Source: DATFEN01 sp035691285 (GTDB lineage Bacteria > Acidobacteriota > Vicinamibacteria > Fen-336). Taken from it: a DNA stretch of 12,743 nucleotides. A program made the position numbers and the translations under genes. The notes below the pieces were generated by a model. That model was not told where the DNA came from. It saw only the letters and a list, made by a program, of their open reading frames with translations, and did not search any database. The stretch is from contig DASSJI010000185.1 of NCBI GenBank assembly GCA_035691285.1, positions 1 through 12,743 on the forward strand, given 5' to 3'. The stretch's first letter is position 1; every line of letters starts with the position of its first letter. Below, in pieces: positions 5,805 to 12,743 of the stretch.

Positions 5805-5809
5805 AGCGA

Positions 5810-7759
5810 ATGTCCTCGGTCCGCGTCCAGCTTCCCGGGCTCGACCACTGGAAGGCGCAGGTCCAGTGTCAGGTGGGGTGCCCGGTCAGGACCGACGCCG
5901 GCCGCTACGTCCAGCTCATCGCCGCGGGCCGGGACGAGGAGGCGTACCTCGTGGCCCGGGAGCCGAACCCGTTCGCCTCCGTATGTGGGAGGGTCTGCGC
6001 CGCGCCTTGCGAGGACGCCTGCCGGCGCGGCCGGATCGACGCGCCGATCTCCATCCGCGCGCTCAAGCGCTATGTCACGGAGCGCTACGGCGTCGAGTCG
6101 AGGCGCCCCGACACGCAGGACCGGCTCCGCGAGGCGCCCCTCCTGGAGGGCAACCTCTACCCCGGGCACCTGCCCCTCTCGGGAGGCGCGCCGCCCGAGG
6201 CCCGGACGAAGGTCGCCGTGATCGGGGCTGGCCCGGCCGGGTTGTCAGCCGCCCACGATCTTGCGCTGCTCGGCTACGACGTCACGGTCTTCGAAGCCTC
6301 CACGGAGCCCGGCGGGATGATGCGCTTCGGCATCCCCGAGTACCGGCTGCCGCGCACGCTGATTCACGAGGAGATCCAGAAGATCCTGGCCCTCGGGGTG
6401 ACGCTGCGCTCGGGCGTGGCCCTGACGCCGGCGTTCGGACTCTCCGAGCTGCGCGCACAGGGGTTCCGCTCGGTCTTCCTCTCGGTGGGCGTCTCGAAGG
6501 GCCGCGACCTCCAGGTCCCCGGTGTGGAGCTGGACGGTGTGGTCAAGGCCGTGGACTACCTGCTCAACGTCAACCGGGGCTACCGCATGAACCTGGGCCG
6601 CCGCGTGGTGGTGATCGGTGGCGGCTTCGTGGCCTTCGACGCGGCGCGCACCGCGCTTCGCCTCGGCCGCGAGGAGGAGGCGCTGGAGCTGGCCGGCGAG
6701 ACCGACGCGCGCATGAAGGAGGCGTTCGACTCGGCCCGCGCGGCGATCCGCGGCGGCGCCGCCGAGGTCACGATCGTCTCCCTCGAGAGCTTCGCCGAGA
6801 TGCCCGTGCTGCAGTCCACGCAGGGGCACGACGAGTTCGAGGAGGCCCGGCGGGAAGGCGTCGCGTTCCTGCCGCGCAGGGGCCCGAAGCGCTTCCTCGG
6901 CGACGGCCGGCTGCGCGAGGTCGAGCTGCGCGCCGTGCGCTCGGTCTTCGACGAGAGCGGGCGCTTCAGCCCGCGCTACGACGACGAGGACGTCCTGAGC
7001 CTCGAGGCCGACGCCTGCGTGCTCGCCATCGGCCAGCGGGCCGACCTCTCGTTCCTCAAGCCCGAAGACGGGATCGAGACGACTCCGGGCGGGACGATCC
7101 GCGTCGATCCGGCCACGCTGGCCACCACGGCGGCGGGGATCTACGCCGGCGGCGACGCCGCCTTCGGCCCTCGCAACCTGATCGAGGCCGTCGCCAACGG
7201 CAAGCTCGCGGCGCGGTCCATCCACGAGCACCTGGGCCAGGACCGCGCCCGCATCGAGGTGACCCTCGACGTCGAGAAGATCCCGACTCGCGACTACCGG
7301 ATGCTGGCCGGCTTCGAGATCCTGGATCGCGAGACGCCGCCGACCCTCGATCTCGGCCGCCGCACCGGGATCGCCGAAGTGGAGACGGGCTACGACCGCG
7401 ACTCGGCGTTCCGGCAGGCGACGCGCTGCCTCGTCTGCCACGTGCAGACCATCTACGACCCCGAGAAGTGCGTGCTGTGCAGCCGCTGCGTGGACGTCTG
7501 CCCGGAATACTGCCTCGCCATCGTGCCCTTCGAGTCCCTCGAGCTCCCCGAGGCCGAGCGAGCGGAGCTCGAGGCGCGAGCCGAGGCGAACGGCCTGCCG
7601 CTCAGCGCGATGATCAAGGACGACGACCGCTGCATCCGCTGCGGCCTGTGCGCGATCCGCTGTCCCACCGACGCCATGACCATGGAGCGCTTCCAGATCC
7701 AGGAGCGCTTCGTCCCCGAGGCGCCGCCCCGAGGCGCCGTTCCCCTGGAGACCCCATGA
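5810..7759 (+). CDS. GltD-like FAD/NAD(P) oxidoreductase with N- and C-terminal 4Fe-4S clusters
   Basis: The 649-residue protein has no signal peptide or membrane segment and should be cytosolic. The N-terminal Fe-S domain has C20, C24, C59, C63, C67 and C71 in the pattern of glutamate synthase small subunits. FAD binding begins at GAGPAG (139-144), followed by PGGMMRFGIPEYRLP. A second nucleotide-binding loop GGGFVAFDAAR lies near 270. GGDAAFGPRNLIEAVANGKLAA closes the FAD domain (split in nature at about 450-470). A ferredoxin-like tail carries two 4Fe-4S motifs, C554/C557/C560/C564 and C608/C611/C614/C618, after a C540LVC543 pair. About 30 extra residues follow the second Rossmann motif. 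It probably passes electrons between NAD(P)H and the membrane complex encoded next to it. The Rieske gene overlaps its stop by 4 bp (ATGA). True glutamate synthase function is unlikely because no large subunit is present. Confidence 0.8.
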   Translation: MSSVRVQLPGLDHWKAQVQCQVGCPVRTDAGRYVQLIAAGRDEEAYLVAREPNPFASVCGRVCAAPCEDACRRGRIDAPISIRALKRYVTERYGVESRRPDTQDRLREAPLLEGNLYPGHLPLSGGAPPEARTKVAVIGAGPAGLSAAHDLALLGYDVTVFEASTEPGGMMRFGIPEYRLPRTLIHEEIQKILALGVTLRSGVALTPAFGLSELRAQGFRSVFLSVGVSKGRDLQVPGVELDGVVKAVDYLLNVNRGYRMNLGRRVVVIGGGFVAFDAARTALRLGREEEALELAGETDARMKEAFDSARAAIRGGAAEVTIVSLESFAEMPVLQSTQGHDEFEEARREGVAFLPRRGPKRFLGDGRLREVELRAVRSVFDESGRFSPRYDDEDVLSLEADACVLAIGQRADLSFLKPEDGIETTPGGTIRVDPATLATTAAGIYAGGDAAFGPRNLIEAVANGKLAARSIHEHLGQDRARIEVTLDVEKIPTRDYRMLAGFEILDRETPPTLDLGRRTGIAEVETGYDRDSAFRQATRCLVCHVQTIYDPEKCVLCSRCVDVCPEYCLAIVPFESLELPEAERAELEARAEANGLPLSAMIKDDDRCIRCGLCAIRCPTDAMTMERFQIQERFVPEAPPRGAVPLETP

Positions 7760-8280
7760 ACGACAAGGACCCCACGGGCGACGGGAAGGCCCGCCGCGAC
7801 TTCCTCCTCAAGGGCGGACTCTGGGCCGGCATCGCGGGCATCGGCACCCAGGCCGCGGCGTCGCTGCGTTCGCTGCTCCCGAACGTCTCCTACGACGCGC
7901 CCACCACGGTGAAGCTCGGCCCGCCGATGGACTTCCCCGACGGGATGAAGTTCCTGCCGGAGCAGCGGCTGTTCGTGTTCCGCGAGGGGAAGGTGTTCCA
8001 CGCGGTCTCGGCGGTCTGCACGCACCTGGGCTGCACGGTGCGCGCCGAAGCGCTCCCCCAGCCGGTCACGATGGAGGTGGGCGGCGCGCCGATGCGGGTC
8101 ACGCACCGCTACGCGTGTCCCTGCCACGGCTCCAAGTACACGGGGGACGGCAAGGTCGTGTCCGGCCCGGCGCCGCGGCCGCTCGCCTGGTACCACCTGA
8201 GCGTCTCGCCCGACGACGGCCAGCTCGTGGCCGACCTGGCGCAGGAGGTCGGCCGCGACTTCCGGCTGACCGTGGCCTAG
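7756..8280 (+). CDS. Rieske 2Fe-2S protein of a bc-type complex
   Basis: This 174-residue protein starts at an ATG overlapping the previous stop (ATGA). RRDFLLKGG (13-21) and the hydrophobic stretch to about residue 35 form a Tat signal-anchor, as usual for Rieske subunits. Cluster-binding motifs are CTHLGC (88-93) and CPCHGS (121-126), giving C88, H90, C121 and H124 as ligands and C93/C123 as the likely disulfide. S126 and Y128 are both present, which in known Rieske proteins raises the redox potential. A GPAPRPL segment follows, as in the family. It should take electrons from quinol at the Qo site of the next gene product and pass them to the cytochrome c. Rieske/cytochrome b pairs are known neighbours of clade II nosZ. 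Confidence 0.92.
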   Translation: MNDKDPTGDGKARRDFLLKGGLWAGIAGIGTQAAASLRSLLPNVSYDAPTTVKLGPPMDFPDGMKFLPEQRLFVFREGKVFHAVSAVCTHLGCTVRAEALPQPVTMEVGGAPMRVTHRYACPCHGSKYTGDGKVVSGPAPRPLAWYHLSVSPDDGQLVADLAQEVGRDFRLTVA

Positions 8281-8292
8281 AGGAGCGCGCCC

Positions 8293-9642
8293 ATGGCCTC
8301 CCCGCTCAGGACGACGCCCCAGACCACGCGGAGCGCTCCCGGTGTCCATCCCAGGTCGTTCTGGAGCTTCACGCCCATTTCCGACCGCGAGGCAGGCGAC
8401 GCCGTCGTCTCCAACTTCGCCCTCCACTGGTTCCCGGCCAAGGTCTTCAAGCCGTCGCTGGACTGGAGCTACTCCTTCTGGCTCGGAACGATCAGCGCCG
8501 CGCTCCTGCTGCTCCTCGTCGTGTCGGGCCTGCCGCTCCTGTTCCTGTACGTGCCTTCGGTCGAGCGGGCCTACGCGTCGGTCAAGGACATCGAGTGGGT
8601 GGTGACGTTCGGGTCGTGGATCCGCTCCGTGCACCGGCTCTCGGCCCACCTGATGGTCGCAGCGGTGTTCCTGCACCTGGTGCGTGTCTTCCTGACCGGC
8701 GCCTACAAGAACGGCGCGGGACGCGGCCAGCGGCGCGAATGGAACTGGGTGCTCGGCGTCGCGATGCTGCTCGCGACGCTGTTCCTGTCGTTCACCGGCT
8801 ACCTGCTGCCCTGGGATCAGCTCGCCTTCTGGGCGGTCACCGTCGGCACCAACATCGCCGCCTCGATCCCCTGGATCGGGGCGCAGGTCCGCGAGCTCTT
8901 GATCGGCGGGCGCGCCATCGACCAGGCCACGCTGATCCGCTTCTACGCGCTTCACGTGATCGTGCTGCCCGGGCTGCTCGGCGCGCTGTTCGCGTACCAC
9001 ATGTGGCGGGTTCGCAAGGACGGCGGGCTCGCCCGCGTCGACCGCGCCTCCAGCCTGCGCGAGAAGGCGGCCAACGAGCCCGTCAAGTCCAAGACCTACA
9101 CGCTGCTGGGCGTCGCCCGCGGCACTGCCCCGACCATTCGCACGGCGAGCGTCGAGGCCCGGGACCTGACGGTGAACGCCGCGCCTGACCTCGTGCGGCG
9201 GGCGGCGGTCGCCGTGCTCGGCACGTTCGCCGTGGTCAGCGTGCTCGCCTCCCTGATCCGCTCTCCCCTCGAGGAGGCGGCCAATCCCCTCGTCACGCCG
9301 AACCCCGCGAAGGCGCCCTGGTACTTCCTCTGGCTGCAGGAGATCGTGACCGACACCACGTTCACCGTGGCCGGCTACACGGTGAACGGCGCGTTCCTGG
9401 GCGGCGTCATCCTGCCGGGGCTGATCCTCGCCGTGCTCACGGCCTGGCCGTGGCTCGACCGCTCGCCCGCGCAGGCCACGGGCGTCTGGTTCGCCGGCAG
9501 CCGGCGCAGGCAGAACGCGGTCTTCCTGCTCGCCGTCCTGGTCGTCGTCCTGCTCACGATCGTCGGCACGTTCCTGCGCGGGCCGTCCTGGCAGTTCTTC
9601 TGGCCCTGGCAGGCGTGGCCGGAGATCCCCACGAGGATCTGA
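8293..9642 (+). CDS. Long cytochrome b of a Rieske/cytochrome b complex
   Basis: The 449-residue product starts at an ATG with AGAGGAG 6 nt upstream. The N-terminal part is a four-helix heme domain. H114 and H128 (13 residues between) and H221 and H236 (14 between) are the two heme b ligand pairs; the 14-residue spacing is b6-like. GYLLPWDQLAFWAVTVG (169-185) is the conserved cytochrome b loop region. A subunit IV-like half follows, with APWY (341-344) in the position of the PEWY motif and three further helices (about 303-323, 368-388, 408-428). There is no cysteine, so a covalently bound extra heme of the b6f type is not expected. The protein oxidises quinol at the positive side and reduces quinone at the negative side. 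It sits between the Rieske and multiheme cytochrome genes. Confidence 0.9.
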   Translation: MASPLRTTPQTTRSAPGVHPRSFWSFTPISDREAGDAVVSNFALHWFPAKVFKPSLDWSYSFWLGTISAALLLLLVVSGLPLLFLYVPSVERAYASVKDIEWVVTFGSWIRSVHRLSAHLMVAAVFLHLVRVFLTGAYKNGAGRGQRREWNWVLGVAMLLATLFLSFTGYLLPWDQLAFWAVTVGTNIAASIPWIGAQVRELLIGGRAIDQATLIRFYALHVIVLPGLLGALFAYHMWRVRKDGGLARVDRASSLREKAANEPVKSKTYTLLGVARGTAPTIRTASVEARDLTVNAAPDLVRRAAVAVLGTFAVVSVLASLIRSPLEEAANPLVTPNPAKAPWYFLWLQEIVTDTTFTVAGYTVNGAFLGGVILPGLILAVLTAWPWLDRSPAQATGVWFAGSRRRQNAVFLLAVLVVVLLTIVGTFLRGPSWQFFWPWQAWPEIPTRI

Positions 9643-9643
9643 A

Positions 9644-10891
9644 ATGGAGAAGCGCACGGACTCCCCGTATCCGCGCCTCGACCGGCCAGCGCTGGCGGTG
9701 ATCGGCCTGGTCCTGGTGGCCGCCACCCTCCTCTTCCTGCGCAACGACCGCGAGCACGAGTGGCGCTGGTACCAGGCGGAGTTCAAGCGGCTCGTCGCCG
9801 AGCAGTACGGCTCCGACAAGGCGCGGACGGTGGCATCCGGGATGCAGCAGATCTGGGTGCCCGCGATGGGCCGCGCCGACCGCTGCGTGACCTGCCACCA
9901 GGCCACGAACTGGAAGGGCTTCGAGTCCGCGGAGCATCCGTTCCGGACCCATCCGCCGGAGATCCTGCGCAGCCACCCGCCCGAGGTGGTCGGCTGCACG
10001 TCCTGCCACGGCGGCCAGGGCTGGGCGGTGGACGCGGAGCCCGCCCACGGCCCCGTCCACTTCTGGGAGGAGCCGCTCCTCGGCAAGGGCCTCGGCGAGG
10101 CCTACTCGATCGTCGAGAACAAGGCCGCGCTGATGCAGGCCAACTGCAACGTCTGCCACCGCTACGACCGGGAGACCAAGGGCGCCGACTTCATCAACCA
10201 CGCGAAACGCCTCGTGCACGAGAAGGGCTGCCGCGCCTGCCACGTGATCAACGGCCGTGGCGGCACGATCGGTCCGGACCTCACCAATGTCGGCGACAAG
10301 CCGGCCGAGCAGTACGAGTACGGCCGGCTCTCCGGGCAGAAGACGACCTTCGCGTGGCAAGTGGCGCACTTCAAGGACCCGCGCGCCCTGGTCCAGGACA
10401 CCGTGATGCCGAACTTCCACTTCACCACCAAGGACGCCCAGGCCCTGGCGATCCTGGTGCAGTCCTGGCGCAAGGCGCCGGTGCCGGCGGCCCTCATGCC
10501 GGGCGTGCCCCGCACCGACCCCCAGACCGAGGAGGAGCGGACCCAGGAGCTGCAGATGCGCGAGGGGCCGGGCGCCTGGTTCGTGAAGACCGGCTGCTTC
10601 GTCTGCCACTCGATCTCGGCGTACGGCGTGAAGAGCCCAGCCCAGATCGGGCCGGACCTCTCCACGGCCGTGGACGACGTGCAGACGCGCTTCGGCCGCA
10701 CCCTCGACGACTTCCTCAGGGAGCCGACCGGGACGATGCAGGTGGTGCTGTCGAGACAGATCGTGCTGAGCCCGGAGGAGAAGACGGTCGCGCTACAGAA
10801 GCTGCGCGAGGCCTTCGCCGAGCACCAGCGGCAGAAGGCGGGCGAGGAGAAGAAGAACCCCGGCCAGGTGATCGAGAGCCGGCAGAGATAG
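9644..10891 (+). CDS. Membrane-anchored pentaheme cytochrome c
   Basis: The ATG one base after the cytochrome b stop gives 415 residues; GAGGA lies about 6 nt before it. Residues 15-32 form an uncleaved membrane anchor, placing the rest in the periplasm. Five CXXCH sites occur at 81-85, 118-122, 168-172, 196-200 and 318-322. The last two look like class I cytochrome c domains with possible distal Met ligands at M255 (VMPNF) and M365 (GTMQ). The first three are tightly spaced with nearby His (H98, H103, H111, H135). The C-terminus is charged and Lys-rich. It probably takes electrons from the Rieske protein and passes them to NosZ, replacing the separate c1 and soluble cytochromes. The exact heme ligation is not certain. 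Confidence 0.85.
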   Translation: MEKRTDSPYPRLDRPALAVIGLVLVAATLLFLRNDREHEWRWYQAEFKRLVAEQYGSDKARTVASGMQQIWVPAMGRADRCVTCHQATNWKGFESAEHPFRTHPPEILRSHPPEVVGCTSCHGGQGWAVDAEPAHGPVHFWEEPLLGKGLGEAYSIVENKAALMQANCNVCHRYDRETKGADFINHAKRLVHEKGCRACHVINGRGGTIGPDLTNVGDKPAEQYEYGRLSGQKTTFAWQVAHFKDPRALVQDTVMPNFHFTTKDAQALAILVQSWRKAPVPAALMPGVPRTDPQTEEERTQELQMREGPGAWFVKTGCFVCHSISAYGVKSPAQIGPDLSTAVDDVQTRFGRTLDDFLREPTGTMQVVLSRQIVLSPEEKTVALQKLREAFAEHQRQKAGEEKKNPGQVIESRQR

Positions 10892-10900
10892 GCATGGGCC

Positions 10901-10906
10901 AGGAGG
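10901..10906 (+). promoter_or_regulatory. Consensus ribosome binding site of nosZ
   Basis: AGGAGG lies 5 nt before the ATG at 10912 and decides the start against an in-frame ATG at 10894, which has no such site. The gap to the preceding cytochrome gene is only 20 bp, supporting one transcript. Confidence 0.75.
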
Positions 10907-10911
10907 CGAAC

Positions 10912-12743
10912 ATGAAGACGAGAAGGACGCGAACGATCCTCGCGACGGCGCTCGGGATCTCGGCCGCGGGGCTGCTCGCGAGCTACTGCGCTCCCAGCGC
11001 GCCGAAGGGGACGAAGAAAGCCGCTGCGGTCTCCGACGTCGCCGCCGCGGCGATGAAGGTCTACGTGGCTCCGGGCGACCTGGACGAGTACTACCTGTTC
11101 GCCTCCGGCGGGCACTCCGGGCAGGTCTACGTGTACGGGCTGCCCTCCGGCCGGCACATCTCCACGATTCCCGTCTTCACGCCATACCCCGCCACCGGAT
11201 ACGGCTTCGACGACGACTCGAAGAAGATGCTCGGCGAGCTCACCTGGGGCGACGTGCACCACCCGTCCCTCAGCGAGACGAACGGCGACTACGACGGGCG
11301 CTGGCTGTTCGCCAACGACATGAACGCGCGCATCGCGCGCATCGACCTCCGAGACTTCAAGACGAGGCAGATCATCGGCCCGGTGCCCAACGTGTCGGGC
11401 AACCACGGCTCCGCGTTCGTGACCCCGAACACCGAGTACTCGGTGATGGCCTCGCGCTTCTCGATCCCGATCCCCAAGGGCACCGCAGCCGGCGTGGACA
11501 AGTACGCGAGCGAGTACAAGGGCGTCGTGACCGGCATCAAGATCGATCCCAAGAGCGGCGAGATGTCGATCGGCTGGCAGATCCTGATGCCGCCCTTCGA
11601 CTACGACCTGGGCGACGCTGGCAAGCTGGCCTCGAACGGTTGGGTCTTCTTCACCTCGTACAACACCGAGCGGGCGACCGGCAAGCTCGAGGTGACCTCC
11701 GCCCAGAAGGACCGCGACTACATCGCAGCCGTGGACTGGAAGATGGCCGAGCAGCTCGCCGGCAAGGGCGAAGGCCAGACGATCGGCGGCGTGAAGGTGA
11801 TCGACCCTGCGAAGAACCCGGGCCTCGTCTACTTCCTGCCCTGCGGCAAGTCCCCGCACGGCGTCGACGTCTCTCCGGACGGCAAGTACGTGATCGGCTC
11901 CGGCAAGCTCCAGGGCGTCACCACCGCGTTCAACTGGGAGAAGGTCCAGACGGCGATCCGCAACAAGGACTTCGCCGGGGACGAGGACGGCATACCGGTG
12001 TTGAAGTACGAGTCCATCAAGGACGCGGAAGTGCCGGTCGGCCTCGGGCCGCTCCACACGCAGTTCGGCCCGGACGGCTACGCCTACACCTCGCTGTTCG
12101 TCGACAGCGCGATCGCCAAGTGGAAGCTGGGGACCTGGGAGGTCGTGGACAAGGTCCCGATGTCCTACTCGATCGGCCATCTCACCGCCGCCGAGGGCGA
12201 CACCGTGAGCCCCGACGGCAAGTACCTCGTGGGCCTCAACAAGCTCTCCCACGGGCGCCACCTCAACGTCGGGCCGTCGCAGCCCGAGTCCTCGCAGCTC
12301 GTGGACATCACCGAGGAGAAGATGAAGCTGCTCCTCGACTTCTTCACCGAGCCCGAGCCCCACTACGCCCAGATCATGAAGGCCGACAAGGTGAAGCCCA
12401 TCGAGGTCTACCCGAAGGAGGAGAACAAGCACCCCCATGCGATCTGGGACGTGAAGGACGCAGGCGTGACCCGGAACGGCAACAAGGTGCTCGTGAAGAT
12501 GATCTCGGTGCGCTCCACACTGACGCCCACCGACTTCGAGATCAAGGACGGCGACGAGGTGACGATCGCCCTCACCAACATCGAGCAGACGACCGACGAG
12601 CTCCACGGCTTCGGGCTGCTCGACTACAACATCAACCTCGTCATCGACCCGGGCGAGACCAAGACCGTCAGCTTCACGGCGAAGAAGTCGGGCGTCTTCG
12701 CCTACTACTGCACCAACTTCTGTTCGGCGCTCCACCAGGAGAT
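10912..12743 (+). CDS. nosZ: Nitrous oxide reductase, Sec-type (clade II), 3' end cut by window
   Basis: The frame is open to the window edge and shows 610 residues. It reduces N2O to N2 in the periplasm using CuA and CuZ. All seven CuZ His ligands are identifiable: H116/H117 (DVHHP), H165 (NHG), H316 (SPHG), H382 (PLHT), H423 (GHL) and H484 (EPH). The CuA domain shows H565 (ELHGF), C600, C604 and H608; the final Met ligand would lie just outside. The signal is MKTRRTRTILATALG, without the hydrophobic residues needed after the RR of a Tat motif, so Sec export and clade II are favoured. A Cys at residue 26 (LLASYC) raises the chance of a lipid anchor. It ends the visible operon; accessory nos genes would be expected downstream. 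Confidence 0.96.
   Translation, partial: MKTRRTRTILATALGISAAGLLASYCAPSAPKGTKKAAAVSDVAAAAMKVYVAPGDLDEYYLFASGGHSGQVYVYGLPSGRHISTIPVFTPYPATGYGFDDDSKKMLGELTWGDVHHPSLSETNGDYDGRWLFANDMNARIARIDLRDFKTRQIIGPVPNVSGNHGSAFVTPNTEYSVMASRFSIPIPKGTAAGVDKYASEYKGVVTGIKIDPKSGEMSIGWQILMPPFDYDLGDAGKLASNGWVFFTSYNTERATGKLEVTSAQKDRDYIAAVDWKMAEQLAGKGEGQTIGGVKVIDPAKNPGLVYFLPCGKSPHGVDVSPDGKYVIGSGKLQGVTTAFNWEKVQTAIRNKDFAGDEDGIPVLKYESIKDAEVPVGLGPLHTQFGPDGYAYTSLFVDSAIAKWKLGTWEVVDKVPMSYSIGHLTAAEGDTVSPDGKYLVGLNKLSHGRHLNVGPSQPESSQLVDITEEKMKLLLDFFTEPEPHYAQIMKADKVKPIEVYPKEENKHPHAIWDVKDAGVTRNGNKVLVKMISVRSTLTPTDFEIKDGDEVTIALTNIEQTTDELHGFGLLDYNINLVIDPGETKTVSFTAKKSGVFAYYCTNFCSALHQE

Larger units (their letters stand above)
5566..5809 (+). 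other. Intergenic regulatory region upstream of the nos operon
   Basis: No gene is supported here. The stretch contains five separate perfect inverted repeats, listed individually (5573-5588, 5619-5636, 5664-5682, 5749-5764, 5784-5800). None is followed by a T-run on the + strand, so intrinsic termination after the response regulator is not apparent. A clear -35/-10 pair was not found. As the only sizeable gap before the five co-directional nos genes, it very probably holds their promoter. Confidence 0.6.

Noticed and set aside
5647..7755. Upstream extension of the Rieske frame to about 5647
   Set aside because: The stretch runs out of frame through the flavoprotein gene and is Arg/Pro-rich; the Rieske protein begins at the ATGA overlap with a normal Tat anchor.
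7453..10086. Very long open frame (877 codons) on the - strand opposite the Rieske, cytochrome b and cytochrome c genes
   Set aside because: It is antisense to three genes with unmistakable motifs; its product is rich in Arg, Gly, His and Pro with no recognisable domain, as expected from the opposite strand of GC-rich coding DNA.
10912..10956. NosZ as a Tat-exported clade I enzyme because of RR near the N-terminus
   Set aside because: The residues after RR are polar or basic rather than hydrophobic, and the operon with Rieske/cytochrome b fits clade II.
10162..12735. Long open frame (857 codons) on the - strand opposite nosZ
   Set aside because: It lies antisense to nosZ, shows low-complexity Val/His/Arg/Asp composition, and has no domain or ribosome binding site that would support it.
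1..12743. CRISPR arrays, tRNA or rRNA genes, insertion sequences
   Set aside because: No regularly spaced direct repeats, no tRNA-like cloverleaf or rRNA-like stretch, and no transposase or flanking terminal repeats were noticed by eye.

Overview
The window is GC-rich and densely packed. It holds 13 protein-coding genes, two of them cut by the window edges, arranged as four operon-like blocks. Starts are a mix of ATG, GTG and TTG. Two features point towards Acidobacteriota or a related group such as Myxococcota or Gemmatimonadota: a left-edge tail that looks like a Ser/Thr-kinase beta-propeller end, and a Sec-type (clade II) nitrous oxide reductase behind a Rieske/cytochrome b module. This placement is inference and weakly held.

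Left part, 1-2012. After the kinase-like tail (+ strand) comes a tightly coupled three-gene operon on the - strand. It encodes an outer-membrane beta-barrel protein and two small Tat-exported, ferritin-like helical proteins, joined by 4-bp and 8-bp overlaps. Its role is unknown; an envelope metal-related role is a guess.

Middle, 2013-5502. ubiX (flavin prenyltransferase) and a NicO/NiCoT-type metal permease with a histidine-rich loop run on the + strand. They meet head-on, with one base between stop codons, an nfeD-qmcA pair (membrane NfeD and SPFH/stomatin-like protein) on the - strand. Divergent from nfeD is a response regulator with a degenerate PilZ-like tail. Both ubiX and the regulator lack a Shine-Dalgarno sequence and carry a TAA(A/T)CT hexamer exactly 7 nt before the start codon, suggesting leaderless transcripts.

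Right part, 5503-12743. A 307-bp intergenic region holds a short remnant-like reading frame, several inverted repeats, a CRP/FNR-type palindrome (TGA-N6-TCA) and a hairpin next to a ribosome binding site. It precedes a five-gene nos operon: a cytosolic GltD-like FAD/Fe-S oxidoreductase, a Tat-anchored Rieske protein, a long cytochrome b, a membrane-anchored pentaheme cytochrome c, and nosZ (cut off inside the CuA site). The layout suggests a dedicated bc-type complex feeding N2O reduction. The soluble NAD(P)H-type flavoprotein co-encoded with it is the most interesting feature, because it could link NAD(P)H and the quinone pool to N2O respiration.
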